In this document: piece by piece, positions 15,833 through 24,401 of the stretch
Layout of the letters: each line of letters opens with the position of its first letter
Numbering within the stretch: position 1 is the stretch's first letter
NCBI GenBank assembly: GCA_040005635.1
Contig: JBDTYM010000005.1
Location: 17,277 to 81,276 of the forward strand
Source: Dokdonella_A sp040005635
GTDB taxonomy: Bacteria > Pseudomonadota > Gammaproteobacteria > Xanthomonadales > Rhodanobacteraceae
DNA: 64,000 nucleotides
Reading direction: 5' to 3'
The notes under the pieces: model-generated
What the model was told of the DNA's origin: nothing
Databases searched by the model: none
What the model saw: the letters and a program-made list of their open reading frames with translations, nothing else
Translations under genes and position numbers: made by a program

Positions 15833-17577
15833 ACGTCGAGCTCGCCGTGTGGCTGCCGTGGATCCAGGCGCTGGGATGGACTCTGCTGCATTTCATATGG
15901 CAGGGATTGGCGATCGGGGCGGCCTTCGCGGCCGTTCGACTTCTGATCCCGCGAGCACATTGCAATGCCCGCTATACAACGGGCCTCCTCGCTCTGACGG
16001 CGATGACCTGTTGGCCGATTGCGACTTTCCTTGCGATGCGTCCATGGAGCGTCGGCGATCCCGGCGCGATCGCGGCTGCAGTCTCGTCGACCGCAGCGCT
16101 TTCAGCCGTTGTCGACGTCGCCGGGCCCAGTCTCGCGGTTTGGATCGACGCCGCGACGCCTTGGCTGGTGCTGCTGTGGGGAGCCGGCGTGCTGGCAATG
16201 AGCGGCCGAGTGATGTGGCAGTGGCGCACGTTGATGAGCCTCGCGCAACGCTGGGCGCAATCGAGCGCCGAACTCGATGAGATTGTGCTGTCGTTGAAGA
16301 AACGTTTCGGCATCCTGCAGCGCGTGCGCGTGCTGGTGTCGGAACGGGTCGATACGCCGATGCTGGTGGGATGGCTGAGGCCGGTGGTATTGCTGCCTGC
16401 GGCGGTCGCGCTAGGATTTCCGCGGCAACAAATCGAATTGATCCTCGCGCATGAGTTATGTCACCTGCGGCGCCACGATCATCTGGTGAACTTTGCCCAG
16501 GTGCTCGTCGAAACTTTGTTCTTCTACCATCCGGTCGTGCATTGGATTTCGCGCGAGGTCCGCAACGAGCGTGAGCTTTGCTGCGACCGATTGGTGCTTG
16601 GTTCAGCCGTTGGCGCGCCGCGTGACTACGCACACGCCCTGGCGTCGCTGGAAGAGCTGCGCCAGACATCGGGCGGGCTGGCGCTGGCTGCGACCGGCGG
16701 CGAGCTGCTGGAACGCGTTCGCCGCATCGTCGGAATGCCGGCGACGCGTCTGGCCGCGGTCGACGCGCATGGCCCTGGACGCTGGTTGTTGATCGTTGCG
16801 GTGCTGGGCATGACGTTGGCGACCGCCCTGCGTATCGATCGCAACAGCGATGCCGTGCTGTTGGGAACCCGGCCGCCCGTCGATTGGTTGCAACCGCCGC
16901 CGGCGCTGACCTTGGCCGTAGCCACGCTTGCCTTCGACCCGCCCCGTCTGCGGCTGGCGGCGATCCCGACGCCACTATTGAAAGAAGCATTGTCGAACAA
17001 ATCCGCGCCCGCGCCCGCCGTCGCGACGGGTGTGCGGGAGACGCAAGAGCTTCGAGGCGTGAGCGCGCCGCCGCAGGTACAGGCGAATCCCGTAACGCCG
17101 TCAACGGCGGCAAGTCCTGCCGTGGTGAATGATCACGTTGAAGCAACCGTCGCGTCGCCGATCGAACCGGTATCGCCGCGGCAGTCAGCGCCTGCGCCGG
17201 TCGAGCCAGCCAAACCTGTCGCCCTCCGTGCAGTCACGCCGTCGTTTCCGGGGTTTTCGCGACACGCGCCCGCGCGCGTCGATGCAAGCTTCAGCATAGG
17301 CGCCGACGGGTCCGTGCGTGACATCCGTATCAGCGACGGCGGTGCGGACAATACATTTGCGCACGCGGCAGAACGAGCTCTGCGGCAATGGCGTTTTGAT
17401 CCTGCCACGGTCTCGAGCGATCACTCGACGCGCTACACCCAGACATTCGTGTTCGAACCGAGAGAGGCAGCCAACCGCGACAGCTGCGTCCAACTCACCG
17501 GTTCGCACATCTGCCGCGACGTAGGCGAAGGCATGGAAGCCAAGGTTTACGGCGCGCAGCAGCCCGGCGGCGGTTAA
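15829..17577 (+). CDS. M56 (BlaR1-like) membrane metallopeptidase with C-terminal TonB domain
   Basis: A 582-residue membrane protein. Four hydrophobic segments in about 1-130 and one at 265-285 surround a cytoplasmic zinc-protease domain with HELCHLRRHD (His208, Glu209, His212) and a NERELCCDRLVL segment that supplies the third ligand. The long periplasmic part (about 300-455) is Pro/Ala/Val-rich and low in complexity. The last 110 residues form a TonB-C-like domain (PARVDASFSIGADGSVRDIRISDG, then AERALRQWRFDPATV). BlaR1 proper has a penicillin-binding domain in this place, so the inducer is not a beta-lactam. The start codon overlaps the repressor stop. Together they form a sensor-protease/repressor pair of unknown stimulus. 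Confidence 0.88.
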   Translation: MNVELAVWLPWIQALGWTLLHFIWQGLAIGAAFAAVRLLIPRAHCNARYTTGLLALTAMTCWPIATFLAMRPWSVGDPGAIAAAVSSTAALSAVVDVAGPSLAVWIDAATPWLVLLWGAGVLAMSGRVMWQWRTLMSLAQRWAQSSAELDEIVLSLKKRFGILQRVRVLVSERVDTPMLVGWLRPVVLLPAAVALGFPRQQIELILAHELCHLRRHDHLVNFAQVLVETLFFYHPVVHWISREVRNERELCCDRLVLGSAVGAPRDYAHALASLEELRQTSGGLALAATGGELLERVRRIVGMPATRLAAVDAHGPGRWLLIVAVLGMTLATALRIDRNSDAVLLGTRPPVDWLQPPPALTLAVATLAFDPPRLRLAAIPTPLLKEALSNKSAPAPAVATGVRETQELRGVSAPPQVQANPVTPSTAASPAVVNDHVEATVASPIEPVSPRQSAPAPVEPAKPVALRAVTPSFPGFSRHAPARVDASFSIGADGSVRDIRISDGGADNTFAHAAERALRQWRFDPATVSSDHSTRYTQTFVFEPREAANRDSCVQLTGSHICRDVGEGMEAKVYGAQQPGGG

Positions 17578-17594
17578 CGCAAGACTCAGAAGGA

Positions 17595-17628
17595 CTTAAC
17601 GAAGCTTTAATCAGCGCCTGCCTATATT
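17595..17628 (+). promoter_or_regulatory. OmpR-type direct repeat and -10 box
   Basis: Two TTAA-centred half sites (CTTAAC and CTTTAATC) start exactly 11 bases apart (TTAA at 17596-17599 and 17607-17610), the spacing used by OmpR/PhoB-family regulators. A good -10 box TATATT follows at 17623-17628 without a convincing -35, as expected for an activated promoter. It lies upstream of the small-RNA candidate and of the response-regulator gene, so it may be an autoregulation site. Confidence 0.45.
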
Positions 17629-17629
17629 G

Positions 17630-17759
17630 ATTGCACTGTAGTTTGCTCGACACTCCTAAGTCAGGTCAGGTGACTGGCAGATTACGGTAATCGGGGCAGT
17701 AGCTTTTTGGCCCAAGCGAGGTGTGTTCCCCCAATGACACCTCCTTGGGCCATTTTCTT
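17630..17759 (+). ncRNA. candidate structured small RNA or attenuator
   Basis: The 260-base gap between the M56 gene and the response regulator has no open frame but clear RNA structure. In order: a 5-bp stem AGTCA/TGACT (near 17658-17675), a compact hairpin GATTA-cgg-TAATC (near 17680-17692), and a strong terminal hairpin at 17709-17751. The last has 15 base pairs with one bulge (GGCCCAAG and GAGGTGT on the 5' arm), a 12-base loop, and ATTTTCTTT after it. A -10 box at 17623 would start transcription at about 17635, giving an RNA of about 120 nt that ends 80 bases before the next start codon. It could be a free small RNA or a leader that terminates before the regulator gene. No known family was recognised. 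Confidence 0.45.
17709..17759 (+). terminator. strong Rho-independent terminator
   Basis: The stem GGCCCAAG-c-GAGGTGT pairs with ACACCTC-CTTGGGCC and is followed by ATTTTCTTT. It closes the small-RNA candidate and would also stop transcription coming from the M56 gene. Confidence 0.85.
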
Positions 17760-17837
17760 TGCGGGCGCAGTCCCGCCCGAGCCACCCCACGACGAATTCC
17801 CTCCGCAGCAAAGGACTTCCGCGTAAGCTAGCGGCCC

Positions 17838-18524
17838 ATGCGTATTCTGGTCATTGAAGACAACAGCGACATCGCCGCCAACATCGGCGACTTCCTCGCC
17901 GACAAAGGACATGTAGTCGATTTCGCCGGTGACGGCGTCACCGGGCTGCATCTGGCCGTCGTCAACGACTTCGACGTAATAGTGCTCGATCTCGGCCTGC
18001 CCGGCATGGACGGGTTGGAGGTATGTCGCAAGCTGCGACAGGAAGCGAAGCGGCAGACTCCGGTCATGATGCTCACGGCGCGTGACACGCTGGACAACAA
18101 GCTGACAGGCTTCGACTCCGGTGCCGACGACTACATGGTCAAGCCGTTCGCGCTGCAGGAACTCGCTGCGCGTCTCGAAGTGCTCGGTCGTCGTGGCAAG
18201 GGCAACAAAAGCCGTCTGCTGCAGCTGGCCGATCTCACCTACAACCTCGACACGCTGACGATCAGCCGTGCCGGCAAGCAGATTCAGCTCAATCCGATTG
18301 GCCTGAAATTGCTGCAGTCGTTGATGGAGGCCGCGCCGTCGGTCGTCACGCGACAGGAACTCGAGACACGCGTGTGGGGCGAGGAACTGCCAGACAGCGA
18401 CTCGCTGCGCGTGCATATCCATGGCCTGCGCGCGGCCATCGACAAACCGTTCGAGAAGGCGTTGATCCAGACGCGCCACGGCATCGGCTACCGCATGGTC
18501 GATCCGGATGCGTTACCGACGTAG
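17838..18524 (+). CDS. OmpR-family response regulator
   Basis: A 228-residue two-domain regulator. The receiver domain (1-118) has the acidic pair E7/D8, phospho-acceptor Asp51, T80 and Lys102. The winged-helix DNA-binding domain (about 130-222) ends RHGIGYRMVDPDA. It pairs with the histidine kinase that overlaps its last 17 bases. The system resembles PhoP/ColR-like pairs of Lysobacterales in layout, but I cannot assign the signal. A direct-repeat site of OmpR type about 230 bases upstream suggests autoregulation. Confidence 0.93.
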   Translation: MRILVIEDNSDIAANIGDFLADKGHVVDFAGDGVTGLHLAVVNDFDVIVLDLGLPGMDGLEVCRKLRQEAKRQTPVMMLTARDTLDNKLTGFDSGADDYMVKPFALQELAARLEVLGRRGKGNKSRLLQLADLTYNLDTLTISRAGKQIQLNPIGLKLLQSLMEAAPSVVTRQELETRVWGEELPDSDSLRVHIHGLRAAIDKPFEKALIQTRHGIGYRMVDPDALPT

Positions 18525-19806
18525 GCTCCGCAGCCGCATCATCATTTCGTTTGCGCTGTTCGGACTCGGTTTGACGGCCGTGTTCGCGATCAGTGCGGTG
18601 TTGTTGCGCGACTGGCTGGAAGACAAGCTGATCGGCGAGGCGCTGCTCAAGAACGTCGCCGATTATTCGCAGCAGTTCTATGCCGATCCCAGCCAGGATC
18701 TGCTCAAATTCCAGAAGATCCAGGGCTTTCTGTACAGCGAGCGCAAGTTCGCCAATGTTCCGTTCGCCTGGCGCGATCTTCCGAACGGGGTCTATGACTT
18801 CAACGAGCCGGACGGAAAAGGCGGCCGCGACGTTTACAAGCTGGCCGTTCGCAAGGACGAACACTATTGGTTCTTCCTTCAATACGACACTGCGCAGGAG
18901 AAACATGCTCAGCGGTTGCTGTTAGGGGGGTTGGTACTGGCCGTCCTCGCCTTCTCGATCCTGTCGCTGGTGATTGGCGGCTGGCTGTCGGCCCGCGTGA
19001 TGAGTCCGGTGATCGATCTGGCGCGGCGAGTCCAGGCGATGAGCCGTAGCGGCAAGCCTGAGCCGCTGCAACAGCATTTCGCCAACGACGAGGTGGGACA
19101 GCTGGCCGCAACCCTCGACGACTATTCCGGCCGCCTCACCGAAATGGTTCAGCGCGACCGCGAGTTCAACGCCGATGTCAGCCACGAGCTGCGCACGCCG
19201 CTGGCAGTCATCGCGAGCACGACTGAACTGCTGCAGGCGTCGCCCGAACTCACCGACAAGTTGCGCGAACGGTTGAAGCGCATCGAGCGCGCGGTACGCC
19301 AGTCGACCGAGTTGATCGACGCACTGTTGCTGCTGTCACGACGCGAGCGGCAGGCCCCGACCGATGGTGAAACCACCGACGTCGCCAAGGTCGTCGAGCA
19401 GGTCGTCGACGCGCAGCGGCCGCACATCAACAACAAGCCGGTGCAGGTGCGCGTGGAAATCGAGGAGCCGCTCGCTGCCGCGGCGCCGTCGTCGGTCGTC
19501 GCAGTAGCGCTGAGCAACCTGATCGGCAACGCGTTCAAGTACACCCAGGCCGGCGAAGTCATCGTCAGCGTCGGCCACGGTCGCGTGACCATCGAGGACA
19601 CAGGCCCCGGCATCAAGCCGGAGGATGCCGACAAACTCTTCGAACGCGGCGTTCGCGGCACCACGATCGGCAAGGGCGGCGGTCTCGGCCTCGCGATCGT
19701 TCGGCGTTTGTGCGAACTGTATGGCTGGGAAGTATCGCTTGCACCGCGACCGCAAGGTGGAGCGACCGCGACGCTTGATTTTGGCCGGCAGGGCTATCCG
19801 AGCTGA
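18508..19806 (+). CDS. sensor histidine kinase
   Basis: A 432-residue membrane kinase. TM1 is about 12-33, the periplasmic sensor about 34-135 (small, WRDLPNGVYDFNE type), TM2 about 138-160, HAMP about 161-215, then the HisKA domain with FNADVSHELRTPL (phospho-acceptor His226). The ATPase domain has N-box LSNLIGNAFKYT, G1 EDTGPGI and G2 GKGGGLGLAIV. ATG at 18508 overlaps the response-regulator gene by 17 bases, a standard translationally coupled arrangement. The sensor domain matches no family I know. Confidence 0.92.
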   Translation: MRYRRRLRSRIIISFALFGLGLTAVFAISAVLLRDWLEDKLIGEALLKNVADYSQQFYADPSQDLLKFQKIQGFLYSERKFANVPFAWRDLPNGVYDFNEPDGKGGRDVYKLAVRKDEHYWFFLQYDTAQEKHAQRLLLGGLVLAVLAFSILSLVIGGWLSARVMSPVIDLARRVQAMSRSGKPEPLQQHFANDEVGQLAATLDDYSGRLTEMVQRDREFNADVSHELRTPLAVIASTTELLQASPELTDKLRERLKRIERAVRQSTELIDALLLLSRRERQAPTDGETTDVAKVVEQVVDAQRPHINNKPVQVRVEIEEPLAAAAPSSVVAVALSNLIGNAFKYTQAGEVIVSVGHGRVTIEDTGPGIKPEDADKLFERGVRGTTIGKGGGLGLAIVRRLCELYGWEVSLAPRPQGGATATLDFGRQGYPS

Positions 19807-19873
19807 AGCGGCATCCGAGAGCTCCAGCTTTCGACGAGATCCAGACGAGTAACAGGGGCGCCGGCGTCCCCGA

Positions 19874-20797
19874 TCAGCCTGCCACCGGCTCCAGCCAGCC
19901 CCAGCGATCCTCGGTGCGACCGTCGAACAGGCCGAAGAACAATTCCTGCATGCGCGCGGTGACGGGTCCCGGTTTGCCCGTACCGACCGGCTTGCCGTCG
20001 ACCGAGCGAATCGGCGTGATCTCCGCTGCCGTGCCGCACATGAAGAGTTCGTCGCACAGATAGAGGTATTCGCGCGGCAGGTCGCGTTCGCTGACTTCGA
20101 TACCAACGTTGCGTGCCAGCGTGATCAGCGTGTTGCGCGTAATGCCGTTGAGCAGCGCAGCGCTGACCGGCGTGGTGTGCAGCGCGCCGTCGATCACGAG
20201 AAACAGGTTCTCGCCAGCGCCTTCACTGAGCAAGCCGGTCGAAGCAAGCGCGATGCCTTCGCCGAAACCGAGTCGGCGCGCTTCGCGCGCAACCAGCTGG
20301 CCGGACAAATAATTGCCGCCAGCTTTGGCGCCAGCCGGGATCGTATTAGGTGCGAAACGCTGCCAGCTCGATACGCAGGCGTCGATTCCTTGTTCGAGCA
20401 CACCGGCACCGAGGTAGGGCCCCATTTCCCACGCCGCGACGGCGACATCGATCGGCGTCTCCGCGGACAATCCGAAGCCGCCCAGACCGCGAAATGCGAC
20501 CGGGCGAAGATAGGCCTTGGTCAGGCCATTCGCCCGGATTACTTCGCGGCAGGCTGCGCTGATCTCGGCGAGCGAATAGGGAATCGCCATGTCGTAGATC
20601 TTCGCCGACGCGAACAGGCGTTTGATGTGATCGGTCAGGCGGAAAATCGCCGGACCCTTCGGAGTCTCGTAGCTGCGGATGCCTTCGAACACCGACGAGC
20701 CGTAGTGCAGCGCATGCGCCATCACATGCACGGTCGCCTCGGCCCAGGGTTTGATGCGGCCGTTCTGCCAGATATGTTCGGGATACTGCTGCGCCAT
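19874..20797 (-). CDS. ilvE: branched-chain amino acid aminotransferase
   Basis: A 307-residue fold-type IV PLP enzyme that interconverts Leu, Ile and Val with their 2-keto acids. Hallmarks are HALHYGSSVFEGIRSY, NTIPAGAKAGGNYLSGQLVAREA with the PLP lysine, SEGAGENLFLV, ALLNGITRNTLI and the C-terminal FFGLFDGRTEDRWGWLEPV, all very close to E. coli IlvE. It lies on the same strand 55 bases after the DUF4124-like gene. With the keto-acid dehydrogenase cluster at 33-37 kb it provides the first two steps of branched-chain amino acid breakdown as well as biosynthesis. Confidence 0.96.
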   Translation of the reverse strand: MAQQYPEHIWQNGRIKPWAEATVHVMAHALHYGSSVFEGIRSYETPKGPAIFRLTDHIKRLFASAKIYDMAIPYSLAEISAACREVIRANGLTKAYLRPVAFRGLGGFGLSAETPIDVAVAAWEMGPYLGAGVLEQGIDACVSSWQRFAPNTIPAGAKAGGNYLSGQLVAREARRLGFGEGIALASTGLLSEGAGENLFLVIDGALHTTPVSAALLNGITRNTLITLARNVGIEVSERDLPREYLYLCDELFMCGTAAEITPIRSVDGKPVGTGKPGPVTARMQELFFGLFDGRTEDRWGWLEPVAG

Positions 20798-20852
20798 GTG
20801 CGGGTCCGCCGGAAGAAAAAGCGCGACATGATAACAGTCGCGATGCTACGGC

Positions 20853-21377
20853 CTACCAGGTCAGCCAGAAGCAGCCGGTGCCGGCGCTGACGACGAAGGT
20901 GTGTTCGCGCACACCGCCGCTTTCGCTGCTGCCGGTACGTACGCGCAACGCATTGCTGCTCGCGTTTTCTTCGCTCGTGGCATCGGCCGCATCGATGCCT
21001 AGCAGTGGGCGCTGCGTGAGTTCGCCGAGTTCGCGCAGACGTGACTTCGCCACCCCGCCGCCGACGCCACTCCAGCGAAGCAGGCCGGCGAGCGCGTTTG
21101 CGTCGCGCCGTCCGACCGCGATCGAGATGCGGTCACGCAACTCGTCGCGGGAAGCGGGACAGGTGCTCGGAAACGCCGCCGGCATGTCTGTCCCGGCTGC
21201 GGCTTTGGCGACGAGGTCGGTGGCTCCGTTTTCAACGCACGGCAGGCCCGAGAAGACGATTTCGCCGTGCTGCCCCACGCAGCGGTGCACCTGCTGTCCG
21301 CTGCCCTCCTGCGCGGCCAACATGGGCATCAGGCCGAGGCCGAAGAGTCCGATTGGCAGGAGTGCAAGACGTCGCAT
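20853..21377 (-). CDS. secreted DUF4124-like protein of unknown function
   Basis: A 174-residue protein with a signal peptide (MRRLALLPIGLFGLGLMPMLAA). The mature N-terminus, QQVHRCVGQHGEIVFSGLPC, follows the DUF4124 pattern (a short beta motif with two cysteines found in many periplasmic proteins). The rest is not recognised and contains a Cys-rich CPASRDELRDRIS segment. ATG at 21377 is preferred over an upstream TTG because it begins at the signal peptide. It begins 36 bases after metF and could be the last gene of the methyl-cycle operon by read-through. Confidence 0.68.
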   Translation of the reverse strand: MRRLALLPIGLFGLGLMPMLAAQEGSGQQVHRCVGQHGEIVFSGLPCVENGATDLVAKAAAGTDMPAAFPSTCPASRDELRDRISIAVGRRDANALAGLLRWSGVGGGVAKSRLRELGELTQRPLLGIDAADATSEENASSNALRVRTGSSESGGVREHTFVVSAGTGCFWLTW

Positions 21378-21413
21378 GCGCACGAGGCTAGCATCATCCG
21401 GTCGCAAGACGCC

Positions 21414-22259
21414 TCAGCCCGCGGCGAGCCGCTCGTAGACTGCCAGCGTGGCCTTCGCGCGATTCAAGGTATAGAAATGCAGGCCTGGCGCGCCGCCGGC
21501 GACGAGGCGGCGGCAAAGTTCGGCAACCACGTCAGCCGAGAATTCGCGGATCGCATCGGCGTCGTCGCCGAATGCATGCAGGCGTTTGATCAGCCAGCGC
21601 GGTATCTCTGCACCGCACATGTCCGAAAAACGCCTCAGCTGGCTGAAATTCGAGATCGGCATGATGCCGGGCACGATCGTCGCGTCGATGCCGGCCGCGC
21701 GAGCGGCGTCGACGAAACGGAAATACGCGTCAGGGTTGTAGAAGTACTGCGTGATGGCGCCGTTCGCGCCCGCGTCGACCTTGGTCTTGAAATGACGCAG
21801 GTCCGCATGCGCGTCGTCCGATTGCGGATGCACTTCCGGATAGCAGGCCACTTCGATGTGGAAGTGATCGCCGGTCTCGGCGCGGATGAATGCGACCAGG
21901 TCGCTGGCATAACGGAAATCGCCGTGCGTGGCCATGCCGGAGGGCAAGTCGCCACGCAGGGCGACGACACGCCTGCAGCCCATGGCACGGTAACGCTCGA
22001 GCAGGCTGTGGATCTCCTCGCGCGTGCCGCCCATGCAGGACACGTGCGGCGCCGCGTCGAGGCCGTGCTCGTCGCGCAGATGGCGTACGGTTTCAGGCGT
22101 GTAGCTGAGTGTCGAGCCGCCGGCGCCGAACGTACAGCTGACGTAGTCGGGCTTGAGCGACTTCAGCCGTGGCAGCGCGGTTTCCAGTGCCGCTCTCTGT
22201 TCGTCGGTCTTGGGCGGAAAGAATTCGAGGCTGATCGGCGTCGTGTGGATGCTGCTCAT
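21414..22259 (-). CDS. metF: methylenetetrahydrofolate reductase
   Basis: A 281-residue FAD TIM-barrel enzyme that reduces 5,10-methylene-THF to 5-methyl-THF, the methyl donor for methionine. Visible marks: ISLEFFPPKTDEQ, VSCTFGAGGST, CRRVVALRGDLPSG, FHIEVACYPEVHPQS, KVDAGANGAITQYFYN, PGIMPISNFSQL and PGLHFYTLNRAKATLAVYE. The start ATG overlaps the stop of the VOC gene by four bases (22256-22259), so the pair is translationally coupled, and the VOC gene in turn is eight bases after ahcY. Confidence 0.97.
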   Translation of the reverse strand: MSSIHTTPISLEFFPPKTDEQRAALETALPRLKSLKPDYVSCTFGAGGSTLSYTPETVRHLRDEHGLDAAPHVSCMGGTREEIHSLLERYRAMGCRRVVALRGDLPSGMATHGDFRYASDLVAFIRAETGDHFHIEVACYPEVHPQSDDAHADLRHFKTKVDAGANGAITQYFYNPDAYFRFVDAARAAGIDATIVPGIMPISNFSQLRRFSDMCGAEIPRWLIKRLHAFGDDADAIREFSADVVAELCRRLVAGGAPGLHFYTLNRAKATLAVYERLAAG

Positions 22260-22684
22260 GGCGATGGGTGCTCGGCTCGGTCGATTTCGTTGGAAACTTC
22301 GATCAGATTGCGGTCGGGATCTCGAAAGTAGACCGAGTGCAGCGGCGACCTTGCCCCACTGCGTTGCACCGGGCCTGCTTCCACGACGATGCCACACGCG
22401 CGCAGATGTGCGATGACCGCATCGACCGGCGTGGTCGTGATGAAGCACAGATCCGCCGATCCGCAGGTCGGCCGTGCTGCCTCGAGCGGCGCCGTTGCCA
22501 GCGCCGCCGAGTACGGTTTGATGTTGATCTTCTGAGCACCGAAAGCGAGGGCCACGCGACCCTCGCCGAATTCGACGCGGCGCATGCCGAGGACGCGCTG
22601 GTAGAACGCCAGGGTCGCGTCAACGTCAGCCGCCACCAGCACCAGGTGGTCGAGATGGTCGATCTCGACCGGCGCCTTCGTCAT
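22256..22684 (-). CDS. VOC-superfamily (glyoxalase-like) protein in the ahcY-metF operon
   Basis: A 142-residue vicinal-oxygen-chelate protein with two beta-alpha-beta-beta-beta modules. The N-terminal half has IDHLDHLVLVAADVDATLAFY, and the C-terminal half ends HSVYFRDPDRNLIEVSNE with a metal-ligand glutamate. It begins eight bases after the ahcY stop and overlaps metF by ATGA, so it is embedded in the methyl-cycle operon. The substrate is unknown. Position suggests a link to homocysteine, adenosine or formaldehyde chemistry, but this is inference from location only. Confidence 0.85.
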   Translation of the reverse strand: MTKAPVEIDHLDHLVLVAADVDATLAFYQRVLGMRRVEFGEGRVALAFGAQKINIKPYSAALATAPLEAARPTCGSADLCFITTTPVDAVIAHLRACGIVVEAGPVQRSGARSPLHSVYFRDPDRNLIEVSNEIDRAEHPSP

Positions 22685-22692
22685 GCCGATCC

Positions 22693-24120
<1,428 letters not shown>

Positions 24121-24140
24121 GGACAAACTCCGGATTGAAC

Positions 24141-24222
24141 GGGCGCCCTTGCGATGAACCGCTGTCCCGAGCGTGGCCCCGGCGCCGATGCATTCAGGCG
24201 GAGGTCGCAGCGCCCCTCGGGA
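24141..24222 (-). promoter_or_regulatory. S-adenosylhomocysteine (SAH) riboswitch
   Basis: Read on the minus strand the ahcY leader shows the SAH-riboswitch pattern: CCGAGGGGCGCTGCGAC near the 5' side, GCTCGGGA in the middle and AAGGGCGCCC at the 3' side. The closing helix P1 pairs GGGCGC (24210-24215) with GCGCCC (24141-24146), and the pseudoknot pairs CCCGAG (24216-24221) with CTCGGG (24166-24171). The element ends 21 bases before the ahcY start. In characterised cases SAH binding raises ahcY expression. Known from Beta- and Gammaproteobacteria upstream of ahcY. Confidence 0.85.
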
Positions 24223-24260
24223 CGGGAGGGTGGAAGGCGTCGCGAGGACGCTCCGGCCGC

Positions 24261-24292
24261 ATTATATCGCTTTGTCCGGATGAAGCGATATA
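24261..24292 (-). promoter_or_regulatory. ahcY promoter -10 box inside a 30-bp palindrome
   Basis: A perfect -10 hexamer TATAAT lies at 24261-24266. Overlapping it (24263-24292) is a palindrome whose arms TATATCGCTT and AAGCGATATA are perfect inverted repeats, separated by ten bases that contain a further palindromic core TCCGGA. Twenty-six of the thirty positions are symmetric. The placement over the -10 is that of a repressor operator. ArsR-type SahR regulators are known to control methyl-cycle genes in Proteobacteria; that this is such a site is inference. Confidence 0.6.
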
Positions 24293-24316
24293 TGCAACGC
24301 AGACACGCGGGTCGCC

Positions 24317-24345
24317 AAAAAAAAACCACCGCCCGAAGGCGGTGG
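24317..24345 (-). terminator. Rho-independent terminator
   Basis: An 8-bp perfect stem (CCACCGCC / GGCGGTGG) with a CGAA/TTCG tetraloop is followed on the minus strand by nine T (24317-24325). It ends the large secreted-protein gene whose stop is at 24402 and insulates the ahcY promoter just downstream. Confidence 0.93.
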
Positions 24346-24401
24346 CTGCATCTGGGCGGCAGGCTTTCGCCCGCCGATCGTGATGTTTCAGTGTCTGCCG
24401 A

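Noticed and set aside
19807..19873. A terminator between the histidine kinase and ilvE.
   Set aside because: The only candidate (GGGGCGCC / GGCGTCCCC) does not pair perfectly and has no T-run.
21267..22331. A 354-codon plus-strand frame opposite metF and the neighbouring gene.
   Set aside because: Antisense to metF, which matches its family throughout; shadow.
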